Shown here in pieces: positions 8,448 through 17,000 of a stretch of 64,000 bases of DNA. This DNA comes from Dyadobacter jiangsuensis (lineage in GTDB: Bacteria > Bacteroidota > Bacteroidia > Cytophagales > Spirosomataceae). The stretch spans positions 248,001 to 312,000 of the forward strand of contig NZ_PYAS01000006.1 of the NCBI RefSeq assembly GCF_003014695.1, written 5' to 3'. The number at the start of each line of letters is the position of its first letter. The stretch's first letter is position 1. Both the position numbers and the translations under genes were made by a program. Under the pieces are notes generated by a model that saw only the letters and a program-made list of their open reading frames with translations, was not told the DNA's origin and did no database searches.

Positions 8448-9482
8448 ATGCCTTCAAAAATTCTCAATGTCGGTTTAATCGGTTTCGGTTTGTCGGGGCG
8501 GTATTTTCACTCGCCGTTCCTGAGTACCAATCCCAATTTCAAGATCAAAACGGTAGTCGAAAGGTCCAAAAACGAGGCGCAGGAATTTGACCCCACGATC
8601 GGCAATGCGCGTTCGGTGGAAGAGCTGCTTAGCGACGAGGAAATCGACCTGGTTTTCATATGTACGCCTAATGACACGCATTTCGAATACGCAATGGACG
8701 CGCTCCAAAACGGCAAGCACGTCGTGATCGAAAAGCCTTTCTCAGCGACGGAAGAAGAGGCGCGCGAACTCGTGAAAGTGGCCAAAGAAAAAGGCCTGAT
8801 ACTGACAGCCTACCAGAACCGCCGTTGGGACTCCGACTTCCTCACCATTCAGAAATTGCTGGGCGAAGGAAAACTGGGCGACATTATAGAATACGAATGC
8901 CGCTACGACCGCTACCGGGAAGCCGTGGCTGGCTCATGGAAAGAACGTGCAGTGCCTGTGGGCGGCAATGTGTACAACCTCGGCCCGCATTTGATCGACC
9001 AGGCGTTGGTATTGTTCGGTGAGCCGCAAACAGTGACCGCCGATATCCGCATCGTTCGCCCGAACAGCGAGATCGACGATTATTTCGACATTCGTTTGGG
9101 CTATGCCGACAAGTCGGTAATTGTAAAATCGAGCCTGATGGTGTATGAAAACCACTTGCGTTACGTCCTGCACGGCACGAAGGGCTCATTCATCAAAGGC
9201 GGCCTCGACCCGCAGGAAGAGACGCTGCGCAAGAATGTACTGCCTACCGAAAAACCCTGGGGCGTGGAACCGGAAGATCGCTGGGGCAAGCTGTATAGTG
9301 CAGCATTTACTGGTATAGTGGAAAGCGAAGCTGGTGATTACATGCCGTTTTATCAGAATGTCTACGACGCCATCGTGCACGGCGCCGAGCTGGCGGTGAA
9401 ACCCGAAGAAGTTTTGCGCACCTGCCGCGTGATCGACCTGGCGTTCCAAAGCAGCAACGAGAAGAAAGTACTGGCTTACTAA
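8448..9482 (+). CDS. Cytoplasmic Gfo/Idh/MocA family oxidoreductase
   Basis: A 344-residue NAD(P)-binding oxidoreductase without an export signal. The Rossmann loop GFGLSGRYFHSPF is at residues 12-24, the catalytic-region EKP at 95-97, and the substrate domain contains GGNVYNLGPHLIDQALVLFG. The pattern GLSG-RYFHSPF is typical of the YdgJ/inositol-dehydrogenase-like subgroup of the family; the substrate is unknown. The start at 8448 is chosen because a consensus promoter ends at 8425 and homologues begin just before the first beta strand; the longer reading frame from 8388 is unlikely. The gene stands alone and ends in a strong terminator. Confidence 0.92.
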   Translation: MPSKILNVGLIGFGLSGRYFHSPFLSTNPNFKIKTVVERSKNEAQEFDPTIGNARSVEELLSDEEIDLVFICTPNDTHFEYAMDALQNGKHVVIEKPFSATEEEARELVKVAKEKGLILTAYQNRRWDSDFLTIQKLLGEGKLGDIIEYECRYDRYREAVAGSWKERAVPVGGNVYNLGPHLIDQALVLFGEPQTVTADIRIVRPNSEIDDYFDIRLGYADKSVIVKSSLMVYENHLRYVLHGTKGSFIKGGLDPQEETLRKNVLPTEKPWGVEPEDRWGKLYSAAFTGIVESEAGDYMPFYQNVYDAIVHGAELAVKPEEVLRTCRVIDLAFQSSNEKKVLAY

Positions 9483-9499
9483 GAGCCACAATAAAAAGC

Positions 9500-9534
9500 A
9501 AAAGGCAGTCCGGAATATCCGAACTGCCTTTTTT
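9500..9534. terminator. Bidirectional intrinsic terminator
   Basis: AAAAGGCAGT pairs with ACTGCCTTTT, extended by CGGA/TCCG in the loop region, followed by T-rich sequence on the plus strand and A-rich sequence on the other side. It lies between the convergent ends of the oxidoreductase gene and the small secreted protein gene, and can serve both. Confidence 0.85.
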
Positions 9535-9554
9535 CTTGCCAGACCTGGCTTATA

Positions 9555-9920
9555 TTATTTGATAACTGCTGTTACCTGACGTTTTGTTTCAGTTGAGATC
9601 GCGAATGGCTTTGTAGAGATTTCGCTGCCATTGTTGATAATGAAGCTGTAATTTCCGTCTGCCAGGTTCGACAGGTCGAAGATCTTAGTGTAGTTTTCAG
9701 ACTTAGGGATCGATGTGCTATAAACGATCTGTCCTGTGTAGTCTTTGATAACCAATGAAGATCTTTCTTTTACGTTTTCAAGAGACAATTTGAATTTCAA
9801 TTCTGCACCTGAAACGAGCTCGATAGAAGCGTTGTTTTCTTTTACTTTATCAGCAGCGATTGAAAGATTTGCAGTTGATACTCCCACCAAAACTGCGATT
9901 GCCAAGATAGTCTTTTTCAT
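9555..9920 (-). CDS. Small secreted protein with T9SS-tail-like beta domain
   Basis: A 121-residue exported protein. The start at 9918-9920 (MKKTILAIAVLVGVSTANLSIAA) gives a clean Sec signal peptide; the longer frame starting at 9977 would bury this signal. The mature part is one small beta-sandwich: VIKDYTGQIVYSTSIPKS and FDLSNLADGNYSFII are very similar in pattern to Por-type secretion tails and to DUF3244-like proteins, but the protein has no separate passenger domain. Such proteins are common and highly expressed in Cytophagales; the role is unknown. The coding strand has a -7 box about 117 nt upstream, giving a long leader. Confidence 0.85.
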   Translation of the reverse strand: MKKTILAIAVLVGVSTANLSIAADKVKENNASIELVSGAELKFKLSLENVKERSSLVIKDYTGQIVYSTSIPKSENYTKIFDLSNLADGNYSFIINNGSEISTKPFAISTETKRQVTAVIK

Positions 9921-10036
9921 TTTATTCTTAATGTTTAAAGTCTGAATCAATGTTACCAATTTGCACTTTTCAGGCATTTACCTGACTAAGTTCTCTGAGC
10001 AGCTTAGTGTTTCCATCTTTTGCTCTTTGGACATTA

Positions 10037-10068
10037 CAAAGGTACCCAACATTGTGATTAAAAGTCAA
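10037..10068 (-). promoter_or_regulatory. Putative promoter of the small secreted protein gene
   Basis: On the minus strand, TTG (CAA at 10066-10068), a 21-bp spacer and TACCTTTG (CAAAGGTA at 10037-10044) match the Bacteroidota promoter, with a spacer slightly longer than 19. It implies a leader of over 100 nt before the start codon at 9920. Confidence 0.5.
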
Positions 10069-10183
10069 TAAGGACGATTTTGTTCCTTAAAAGTTCTTCT
10101 TTGAATGATGCATTAGTATTGAAATAGTTATATGTTTATGGGAATAATACAGCAAGTCGTTTGAAATTTGCCAGTTCTATTGG

Positions 10184-10216
10184 AAAAGTGCAATTGACCA
10201 ATATTTGCACTTTTTT
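10184..10216 (+). terminator. Terminator-like hairpin without an obvious gene
   Basis: AAAAGTGCAA (10184-10193) pairs perfectly with TTGCACTTTT (10205-10214) across an 11-nt loop and is followed by TTAATA; the right arm itself ends in a run of six T. No plus-strand gene ends before it, so it may end an unannotated small RNA or lie in a leader. Confidence 0.45.
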
Positions 10217-10246
10217 AATATTTTTGAATAGTATACCCATTTGGTG

Positions 10247-10323
10247 GATTTTACCACGAAGAAGCGAATGAGCACGAAGCGCACTGGCTTCCTGGACATT
10301 CGTGTTCTTAATGGCAAAAAATC
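10247..10323. repeat. Long imperfect palindrome (degenerate mobile palindromic repeat)
   Basis: The left arm 10247-10270 (GATTTTACCACGAAGAAGCG...) pairs with the right arm 10297-10323 when reversed (GATTTTTTGCCATTAAGAAC...), and an inner hairpin GAAGC-gcactg-GCTTC sits at the centre. The form resembles the CACGAAG-type intergenic palindromes found in many bacteria. It ends just before the sigma factor reading frame. Confidence 0.6.
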
Positions 10324-10389
10324 TTGTTAACTATTAAAGTATTTCCGGGAGTCAGTCGTCTGCCAATCTGTAATAGCTTAAAAGTCCGT

Positions 10390-10938
10390 TTGTCGCAGAA
10401 AAAGCCAAATATCATCCAAACCGTCGCATCCTATGGTAAACAGTTGCTGGGGTTCATCCGGCAGCGTGTAAATACCGACGAGGATGCGGAGGACATTTTG
10501 CAGGACGTTTGGTACCAGCTGAGCACCGTCCCGGAGATTGAGGCGATCGAGCAGATGAGCAGCTGGCTTTATCGCGTGGCCCGCAACCGGATCATCGATA
10601 AATACCGCAAACAAAAGCCCGAATCACTCGAAGATTTCGGCTACGAAGACGAAGATGGCGAGTTCCATTTCAAGGACATCCTGCTGGCCGACGACAATAC
10701 ACCCGAAACTGCTTATTTGAAAGACCTCTTATGGGAGCAACTGAATATTGCCCTGGACGAGCTTCCTGAGAACCAGCGACAGGTATTCATCTGGAACGAG
10801 CTCGAAGACCAGACATTCCAGGAGATCGCCAACCGCACCGGAGAGAATATCAAAACCTTAATTTCCCGTAAGCGTTATGCGGTTCGTCACCTTCGTGAAC
10901 GGCTCGAAAGCGTGTACCGGGAGTTTGTAAATTATTAA
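10390..10938 (+). CDS. ECF-type RNA polymerase sigma factor
   Basis: Sigma-70 family ECF factor, 182 residues from the TTG at 10390 (SQKKPNIIQTVASYGKQLLGFIRQRV). Region 2 is at residues 25-75 with DEDAEDILQDVWYQL and SWLYRVARNRIIDKYRK, and region 4 at about 118-172 with LPENQRQVFIWNELEDQTFQEIA and a helix-turn-helix. The frame is open back to a TTG at 10324, but no ATG exists before residue 56 and the earlier TTG abuts a large palindrome, so 10390 is preferred, with uncertainty. The acidic linker (residues 78-105) is longer than usual. Eleven bp downstream begins a small membrane protein. No anti-sigma factor of a recognisable family is adjacent. Confidence 0.88.
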   Translation: MSQKKPNIIQTVASYGKQLLGFIRQRVNTDEDAEDILQDVWYQLSTVPEIEAIEQMSSWLYRVARNRIIDKYRKQKPESLEDFGYEDEDGEFHFKDILLADDNTPETAYLKDLLWEQLNIALDELPENQRQVFIWNELEDQTFQEIANRTGENIKTLISRKRYAVRHLRERLESVYREFVNY

Positions 10939-10949
10939 ATTTGTTGACC

Positions 10950-11333
10950 ATGATGAACCCGCAAAACAGAGGTAGGAGATTTCGGCTTGCGCTACCGGTT
11001 TTTATCCTGATCGCAGCCCTCGGACTTGGAGCAGTCGTACAATGGCTTTGGAACGCAATTCTGCCTGCTGCCGCCAACTTTAATACGATTAGCTACTGGC
11101 AGGCCGTAGGCTTGTTCGTTTTATGCAAAATACTGTTCGGCGGCTTCCGTGGCGGGCCTGGCCAGCACCGGCATCATCACAAATGGCAGAAATTCAACCG
11201 CCGCTTTGGTCGAGAAGGACGCGAAGAGATGCTCGCGTGGAAGAATAAATGGATGCAGATGACCGATGAAGAACGCCGGCGCTTCCGCCAGGAAATGCGC
11301 AACCGATGGCGAAAACCACCTGAAAATATGTAG
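10950..11333 (+). CDS. Small membrane protein linked to the sigma factor
   Basis: A 127-residue protein with two hydrophobic segments (LALPVFILIAALGLGAVVQ and AVGLFVLCKILFGGF) and a very basic, histidine-rich C-terminal tail (QHRHHHKWQKF, then EEMLAWKNKWMQMTDEERRRFRQEM). The ATG at 10950 is preferred over in-frame TTG codons just before it. It starts 11 bp after the sigma factor gene, so it is a candidate membrane partner or regulator of that factor; this is inference from position. No known domain is recognised. The charged tail superficially resembles metal-sensor or Spy-like helical proteins. Confidence 0.8.
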   Translation: MMNPQNRGRRFRLALPVFILIAALGLGAVVQWLWNAILPAAANFNTISYWQAVGLFVLCKILFGGFRGGPGQHRHHHKWQKFNRRFGREGREEMLAWKNKWMQMTDEERRRFRQEMRNRWRKPPENM

Positions 11334-11341
11334 CTTACACC

Positions 11342-11365
11342 AAACCCGGCCCGACAGCCGGGTTT
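11342..11365 (+). terminator. Hairpin after the sigma-linked membrane gene
   Basis: AAACCCGGC (11342-11350) pairs with GCCGGGTTT (11357-11365) across a six-base loop, followed by ATTTATTTG. The T run is broken, so termination may be partial and the two downstream genes may be read through. Confidence 0.6.
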
Positions 11366-11463
11366 ATTTATTTGCATTTGGTTAAAGTATTTTTTCAAAC
11401 TACACGTCTGCAATAATATAGGTGCCAACAACGCACAGTTATTCATCAAAACCAGACAAGATC

Positions 11464-11724
11464 ATGTTCATCGTCATTCTAAAATCAATAGGGGCAGCGG
11501 TCCTCGCAGGCCTGGTCCTGTTCGCTCTCCCGTTCCTGATATTCAAAGCCATATTCTTCTTCCTTTTCCTGGGACTGATTTTCAGACTCATTGCCGGAAG
11601 AAGGCGCTACCGGAGATGGCGTCATTACCATTCCGGTTTCTACGGCTATCCCAATGCCGATTTCGGAGGACCTCAGCGCGAGTACCTGGCCGATCCGCTT
11701 GGCCCGATGCCTCAAAAAGTTTAA
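11464..11724 (+). CDS. Small hydrophobic membrane protein
   Basis: An 86-residue protein from the ATG at 11464 (MFIVILKSIGAAVLAG). The first 50 residues are almost entirely hydrophobic and form one long or two short membrane spans; the tail is arginine, tyrosine and histidine rich (AGRRRYRRWRHYHSG) and ends PLGPMPQKV. The longer frame from 11422 is rejected because it adds a charged stretch before the membrane segment. It lies between the sigma-linked membrane gene and the hsp20 gene (33-bp gap). No known family was recognised. It may be part of an envelope stress group. Confidence 0.75.
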   Translation: MFIVILKSIGAAVLAGLVLFALPFLIFKAIFFFLFLGLIFRLIAGRRRYRRWRHYHSGFYGYPNADFGGPQREYLADPLGPMPQKV

Positions 11725-11757
11725 AACAATTCATTCAACAAACAACCAGTTAATACC

Positions 11758-12162
11758 ATGTGTGATAACAGATTCGGACGTCGTGGCTTTGGAATGCGCC
11801 ACGACCATTATAGCAGACATTTCGGTCCGCAGCGCGAGTTCCGCGTACCGGTGAACATTGTCAGAAACGACGATAGTTATGAAATGCTCATCTTCGCCCC
11901 CGACCGCAATAAGGAAGACTTCAAAATCAATGTGCAAGGATTGGAACTGACCATTTCCTATGAACTGAAAGACAATCTGAGCGAGAAGCGCAACTGGATA
12001 AGGCAGGAGTTTAGCAAAAGCTCTTTTCAACGGACATTCATGATTGACAACACCGTCGATACGGAGAACATCAGCGCGCAATATAACAATGGCATTCTGC
12101 AACTGACGCTGCCGATCGTGCCCGGTTCGGAGAAACCTGCTCAGGAAATCAATGTGAACTAG
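11758..12162 (+). CDS. Hsp20/alpha-crystallin family small heat shock protein
   Basis: A 134-residue small heat shock protein, an ATP-independent holdase that binds unfolding proteins. The N-terminal arm (about 22 residues, rich in Arg, Gly and His) precedes the alpha-crystallin domain: REFRVPVNIVRNDDSYEMLIFAPD, KEDFKINVQGLELTISYE, and SSFQRTFMIDNTVDTENISAQYNNGILQLTLP. The final strand carries the A-x-x-x-N-G-I-L signature. A short C-terminal tail follows. It is the last gene after the sigma factor and two membrane proteins and is closed by a perfect terminator at 12190-12218. Confidence 0.92.
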   Translation: MCDNRFGRRGFGMRHDHYSRHFGPQREFRVPVNIVRNDDSYEMLIFAPDRNKEDFKINVQGLELTISYELKDNLSEKRNWIRQEFSKSSFQRTFMIDNTVDTENISAQYNNGILQLTLPIVPGSEKPAQEINVN

Positions 12163-12189
12163 CCAATTTAAAAAGCTTCATCAACTAAG

Positions 12190-12218
12190 AAAGCCCCTGC
12201 ATATCCGCAGGGGCTTTT
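12190..12218 (+). terminator. Intrinsic terminator after hsp20
   Basis: AAAGCCCCTGC pairs perfectly with GCAGGGGCTTT across the loop ATATCC and runs into TTTTCT. It closes the sigma factor-hsp20 group and may also serve the convergent susD-like gene. Confidence 0.88.
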
Positions 12219-12262
12219 CTGATTACAAACGCTTAACAAATACTGGTTTTAACTAACCAAAA

Positions 12263-14041
12263 TCATTTATACGCGGGGTCTTGTGTGAGGGTAGCTGCTC
12301 CCGCTTTGTACGACCGGTCGATCGCTTCCTGTGGAATCGGGAAAAACTCGTTCTTGCCTTTGGTAAACACTGCACCCTTTTTGTAAACTCTTTTATTGGC
12401 TTCGACCGCGACATAAGCATTCAGCACCTCAGCTGCAATTCCCCAGCGCGTCAAATCGAAGAAACGGTGGCCTTCCATCGCGAATTCGAGGCGGCTTTCG
12501 AAACGTACTGCCTTGCGCGCAACAGCAGCGTCGGTCCAGGCCTGGTCATAAGTTTTGATCACATAGTTTGCCGCTGGCTCATTCAGGACAGAATAATCAT
12601 CCCTGGACTTGGGCCCTTGAACTGCTTTTTTCACAAAGCCAGCCGGATTGGCGGCACGTGTGCGGATCTGATTAACCAGTTTCCGTGCATTTTCGAGGTT
12701 ACCCAACTCTACATCGCATTCCGCAAGCCAGAGAAGGATCATGCCATAGCGCATAATGCGGTAGTTGTTGCTTGAAAGGTTACCCCAGCCGTTGATACCA
12801 AATCCAGCCTTTTCGGAAATGTGCTTTTTCGGCGAGTAAGGACCTGCATAAGTCTGGTCGCGGATAAAGTCGCTGCCATGAATCTTGAAATCTTTGAAAA
12901 GAATACCGCGACGACCAACTGTCTGATCCAGGCGAGGATCCAGCGTTCCTGTATAAGGCTCAAAAGGATCGCTGTACTTCAAGCCCTGGTCGTTCTTCAC
13001 GTCGGAATCATTGAAATTATCCAGCATAGGCAAGCCGGCAGCAGTGGTTTTAAATGCATTCACAAGGTTTTGTGAAGGCTGGTAAAATCCGCAGCAGCCC
13101 CATGGGTCAATGTAAGGGTGCGCCAAACCTACACCCGCGTCAGCCGCGTCACCCGACGCACTGGAAACTGCATATTGGATTTCGAAGATCGATTCGACAT
13201 TGTTACGGGTTGCGATCAGGAAGTTATCCTCAAACTTTGGCGCCAGTGAAAACTTGCCCGACGCGACAATTTGTTCCAGGATAGGCTTCGCTTTTTGCAA
13301 AACAGCCACATTAGCCGCACCGGTAGAGATATTCCAGCCCTGGTACATGTAAGTTTTGGCCAGGAAAGCCAGTGCAGCCCATTTGGTTGGACGCCCAACT
13401 TGCGATTGTGCCTCCGGAAGTCCTTCCGATGCCGCTTTAAAATCAGCTTCGATCATCGGCCATACATCCTTATCATTCGGAACTTTAGTACTTTCCAGGT
13501 CGTCGAGTTTGTAAATCGTCTCGTCGATGTAAGGAATCGTTTTCCACATTTTCTTGGCTTCGAAGTGGAACAATCCGCGCAGGAAGCGCGCTTCGGCGAT
13601 GATCTGCTTTCTGCGTGTGTCGCTTACCTCCTTCACCTCGGCCAACGTGTTGATTACGTCGTTTGTACGGGCAATGCCTTTGTACAATCCACGCCATTTG
13701 TTTTTGATGTGGTTGTTGGTAGGCTGAAAGTCCCATTTTTCAATAAACGATTCCTCAGGCTGGTCACCGGCATCGGTACCTTTATAGGAATCATCAGAAG
13801 CAATACCGCCAAAAACCCAGCTTTGGATGTCGTTGTTCCATGGGTCCTGTCCGTCGAGGCCCTGCCCGTCGATCATCGCGTAGGCACCCACGAGCAAGCC
13901 TTCCACACCTGAAGGTGTTTTCAGGGCCGTAGGGCTGTACTGTCCTTGCGGATCCCGGCTCAGGAATGAGTCTTTACAAGCCGAGACGATCCCGATTGCC
14001 AGACCCACCGATAGCATGTATTTTACAAGTCTTGAATTCAT
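12263..14041 (-). CDS. SusD/RagB family nutrient-binding lipoprotein (pair 1)
   Basis: A 592-residue outer-surface lipoprotein that caps a SusC-type channel and binds glycan or peptide ligands. The lipobox ends in Cys22 (VSACKDSF). The N-terminal TPR-like half has RGLYKGIARTNDVIN and AEARFLRGLFHFE; the C-terminal SusD domain has RYGMILLWLAECDVELG, LVNQIRTRAANPAGF, RFESRLEFAMEGHRFFDLTRWG and FFPIPQEAID, all classical. It contains PWGCCGFYQPS, which is also present in the second SusD here (21420-23159), so the two are paralogues. It lies 41 bp downstream of its SusC partner. Confidence 0.96.
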   Translation of the reverse strand: MNSRLVKYMLSVGLAIGIVSACKDSFLSRDPQGQYSPTALKTPSGVEGLLVGAYAMIDGQGLDGQDPWNNDIQSWVFGGIASDDSYKGTDAGDQPEESFIEKWDFQPTNNHIKNKWRGLYKGIARTNDVINTLAEVKEVSDTRRKQIIAEARFLRGLFHFEAKKMWKTIPYIDETIYKLDDLESTKVPNDKDVWPMIEADFKAASEGLPEAQSQVGRPTKWAALAFLAKTYMYQGWNISTGAANVAVLQKAKPILEQIVASGKFSLAPKFEDNFLIATRNNVESIFEIQYAVSSASGDAADAGVGLAHPYIDPWGCCGFYQPSQNLVNAFKTTAAGLPMLDNFNDSDVKNDQGLKYSDPFEPYTGTLDPRLDQTVGRRGILFKDFKIHGSDFIRDQTYAGPYSPKKHISEKAGFGINGWGNLSSNNYRIMRYGMILLWLAECDVELGNLENARKLVNQIRTRAANPAGFVKKAVQGPKSRDDYSVLNEPAANYVIKTYDQAWTDAAVARKAVRFESRLEFAMEGHRFFDLTRWGIAAEVLNAYVAVEANKRVYKKGAVFTKGKNEFFPIPQEAIDRSYKAGAATLTQDPAYK

Positions 14042-14082
14042 ATATATCGAATTTTTAAGATCAGAAGAAAAACGGGTGGTTA

Positions 14083-17000
14083 TCAGAATGACACGTTAAG
14101 GCCCAGCAGGAACGTCCGCGACACCGGCATATAGCCACCATCGAAACCAAGGGTACGGTCCTCTCCTGTCTGGATTTCAGGGTTCAGACCGGTATATTTA
14201 CTAACGGTAAACATGTTCTGTCCCTGAACGTAAATCTGCGCATTGCTGAAACCGATCTTCGCGGCAACAGGCTTGGGCAAGGTGTAAGTAAGCTGCACGT
14301 TTTTCAGGCGGAAATAAGTACCCTTTTCAACAAAATAGCTGGACGGGCGGCTACTGATCTGATCATCCGCATCCATAATAGGCACAGTACCTTGTTTGTG
14401 GTCGGGCTGCCATGCATCATACAATGCACGTTTCGCACGGTTACCCTGGAACGTGTTGAAATCAGTGAAGTAGCGCAGGTAACTGAAAATTTCGTTACCC
14501 ACCACACCATTACCGAAGACAGTCAGGTCAAAGGCTTTGTAGCCGATGTTCACGTTTACGCCATAAACAAAATCGGGGTGCGGGTTACCTATTACGGTCC
14601 GGTCGTCGTCGGTGATCTTACCGTCGTTGTTAATGTCCGCTATCTTGAATTTACCTGCTTTATTGTACGAACCATAAGGCGCCCAGGCTTTGGCCTCTTC
14701 GTCAGACTGGAAGATTCCCAGCACTTTATATCCGTAGTAGGACGAGATCGGCAAACCTGCCTGTGTGAGCGTCACCGCGGGCACGCGGGAACCGGCACCG
14801 AAGTACTTGGTATTTTCGCTTTCATCCAGCTTATCCACCGTGTTGCGGTACATCGAGTAGTTAAACGACGCTCCGTAACGCAAATCGCCTTTCATTGCGG
14901 TGTTGCGATAAGATAGCCCGAGGTCAATACCCTTGTTGGTCATCTGACCTACGTTGAATGAAGGCGCATTCGCGTCACCGGCAGTAAATGTGATCGGCGT
15001 CGAGAAGAGCATATCGGTCGTTTTGCGGTTCCAGAAGTCCAACTCGAGGGTCAACGCGTCGTTCAGGAATGTCGCGTCGAGACCGATGTTGTTGGAAGTT
15101 GTCGTCTCCCATTTCGCATTCGGGTTACCGAACGAGGAGGCGTCATAACCGATGGTTGGCTGGCTTCCCGAGCCGTCGATAGGATAACCTGCATGGAAAA
15201 TATCCGCCCGGTAAGTAGTGTAGGCATTGTAGTCCCCGATTTTCTGGTTACCTGTTTTACCCCAGCCGTAGCGAAGTTTCATATCATTAATAAAGCTCAC
15301 CGACTTCATGAAACCTTCGTCCGACAACCGCCAACCCAAGCTGAATGCAGGGAACACCGCATTTCTGGAAGCTTGCTGGAAACGGGAAGATGCGTCGTTA
15401 CGCAGGATGAACTGAAACAGGTACTTGTCCGCAAAAGCATAGTTAACTTTTCCGAATTGCGAGTAAAGGCTGTAATCTCGGTTGACGCCGCCGTAGTTAG
15501 TTGCTTTCGTCGCATCCCCCAGGTTCAGATAATTAATAATGGAAGGGATTTCAAAAGCATAACCGGAACGGGAGGCACCGAATTCCTCTGCAAACTCGCG
15601 GATAGCTTCGACGCCAATGTAAGCATCCACTTTATGATTGGTACCAAAATTGTGAGAATAGCTCAGTGTATTAGTCCAAACCCATTGGTATGAATAATAG
15701 TCGGTGGCTGTCGAACCATTGTTGAAGCTACCTTCCACGTATTCAGGGTTGGCGCGACCGATATAACGTCCACGCTGACTGACGCCGTCGATACCAAGGC
15801 TCGTTTTAACAGTCAGGTTCGGAATGATATCAAACTCCCCGTAAACGTTACCGAATGCGCGTAAGCGGTAAGTACGGTTGTCCTTTTCGCGATACAATGT
15901 CGCATACGGGTTCGAGTTATTACCAAGGTTCAAACCACGGGAACCTGCGAAATTACCTTTGATATCATAAATAGGAAGCAACGGGTGGTGCTTATAGCTA
16001 CCCGATACCGCATTCTGCTCCTGGTTATTACCAAACCCTCCTTTTCTGTTGTCAAACGATACCGCCAGGTTCTCCCCAACGCGGAAACGCTTGTTAGCAG
16101 TCGAAAACTCGGTGTTGGCCCGAACGGTGTAGCGGTCGTATCCGATGAACTTCACGACACCGTCCTGGCTGAAATAGCCCACCGACAATGCATAACGGCT
16201 GTTTTCAGTACCGCCCGTTGCGGATAGCTGGTAATTTTGAATGGGTGCTGTTGTTGTCAATTCTTTCCACCAGTTGGTGTCTGCGGCCTTGGTAATGGCA
16301 TAAATGTTACCCGGCACGAGTGAATACTTCGCTGGGTCTACATCCGGCGTTCCCTCTTTGCCTTTGCTTGGGAACACGTAATCGGGCAAAGTCACCTCGC
16401 CATTCGGCCCGTAAGTATACTGACCGTGTGAAGGGGTTTTACCTGCGTATTTGTCGGCCAGATACAGGTATTGCCCCAGTTCTTTGGCATTCAACGCCTC
16501 TACGTCCTTGTAAGCCTTCTGCGTTCCATAATAAGCATTGAAGGAAATCACCGGCTTACCGATTTTACCGCGTTTGGTCGTGATGATCACCACCCCGTTA
16601 GCCGCGCGTGAACCATAAATAGAGGCCGACGACGCGTCTTTCAGAATTTGGATCGTCTCGATATCGTTGGGGTTAAGGTTACCCTGATTTTCCGTTGGCA
16701 CACCGTCGATAATGAACAGCGGGTCGTTGTTACCAATTGTACCGAACCCCCGTATACGTACGGTTGCGTTACCACCCGGCGTTGCATCGTTCACGATGTT
16801 CAGACCCGACGCACGGCCTTGTAATTGCTGCGCGAATGTCGTTGCCGGAACAGACTGCAAATCCTTCGCATTGACGGTCGTTACCGAACCGGTAATATCC
16901 CGACGTGACTGTGAGCCATAGCCCGTTACAATCACTTCTTCCAGCGCACTTACGTCACTGGTCATCGATACGTCGATAACCGTCCGATTGCCTATCGCCA

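Larger units (their letters stand above)
9921..10389. other. Long intergenic region between divergent genes
   Basis: A 469-bp gap, AT-rich, between the small secreted protein gene (minus) and the sigma factor gene (plus). It holds the putative promoter of the former (10037-10068), an unattached terminator-like hairpin (10184-10216) and a long imperfect palindrome (10247-10323). No open frame of interest was seen. Confidence 0.6.
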
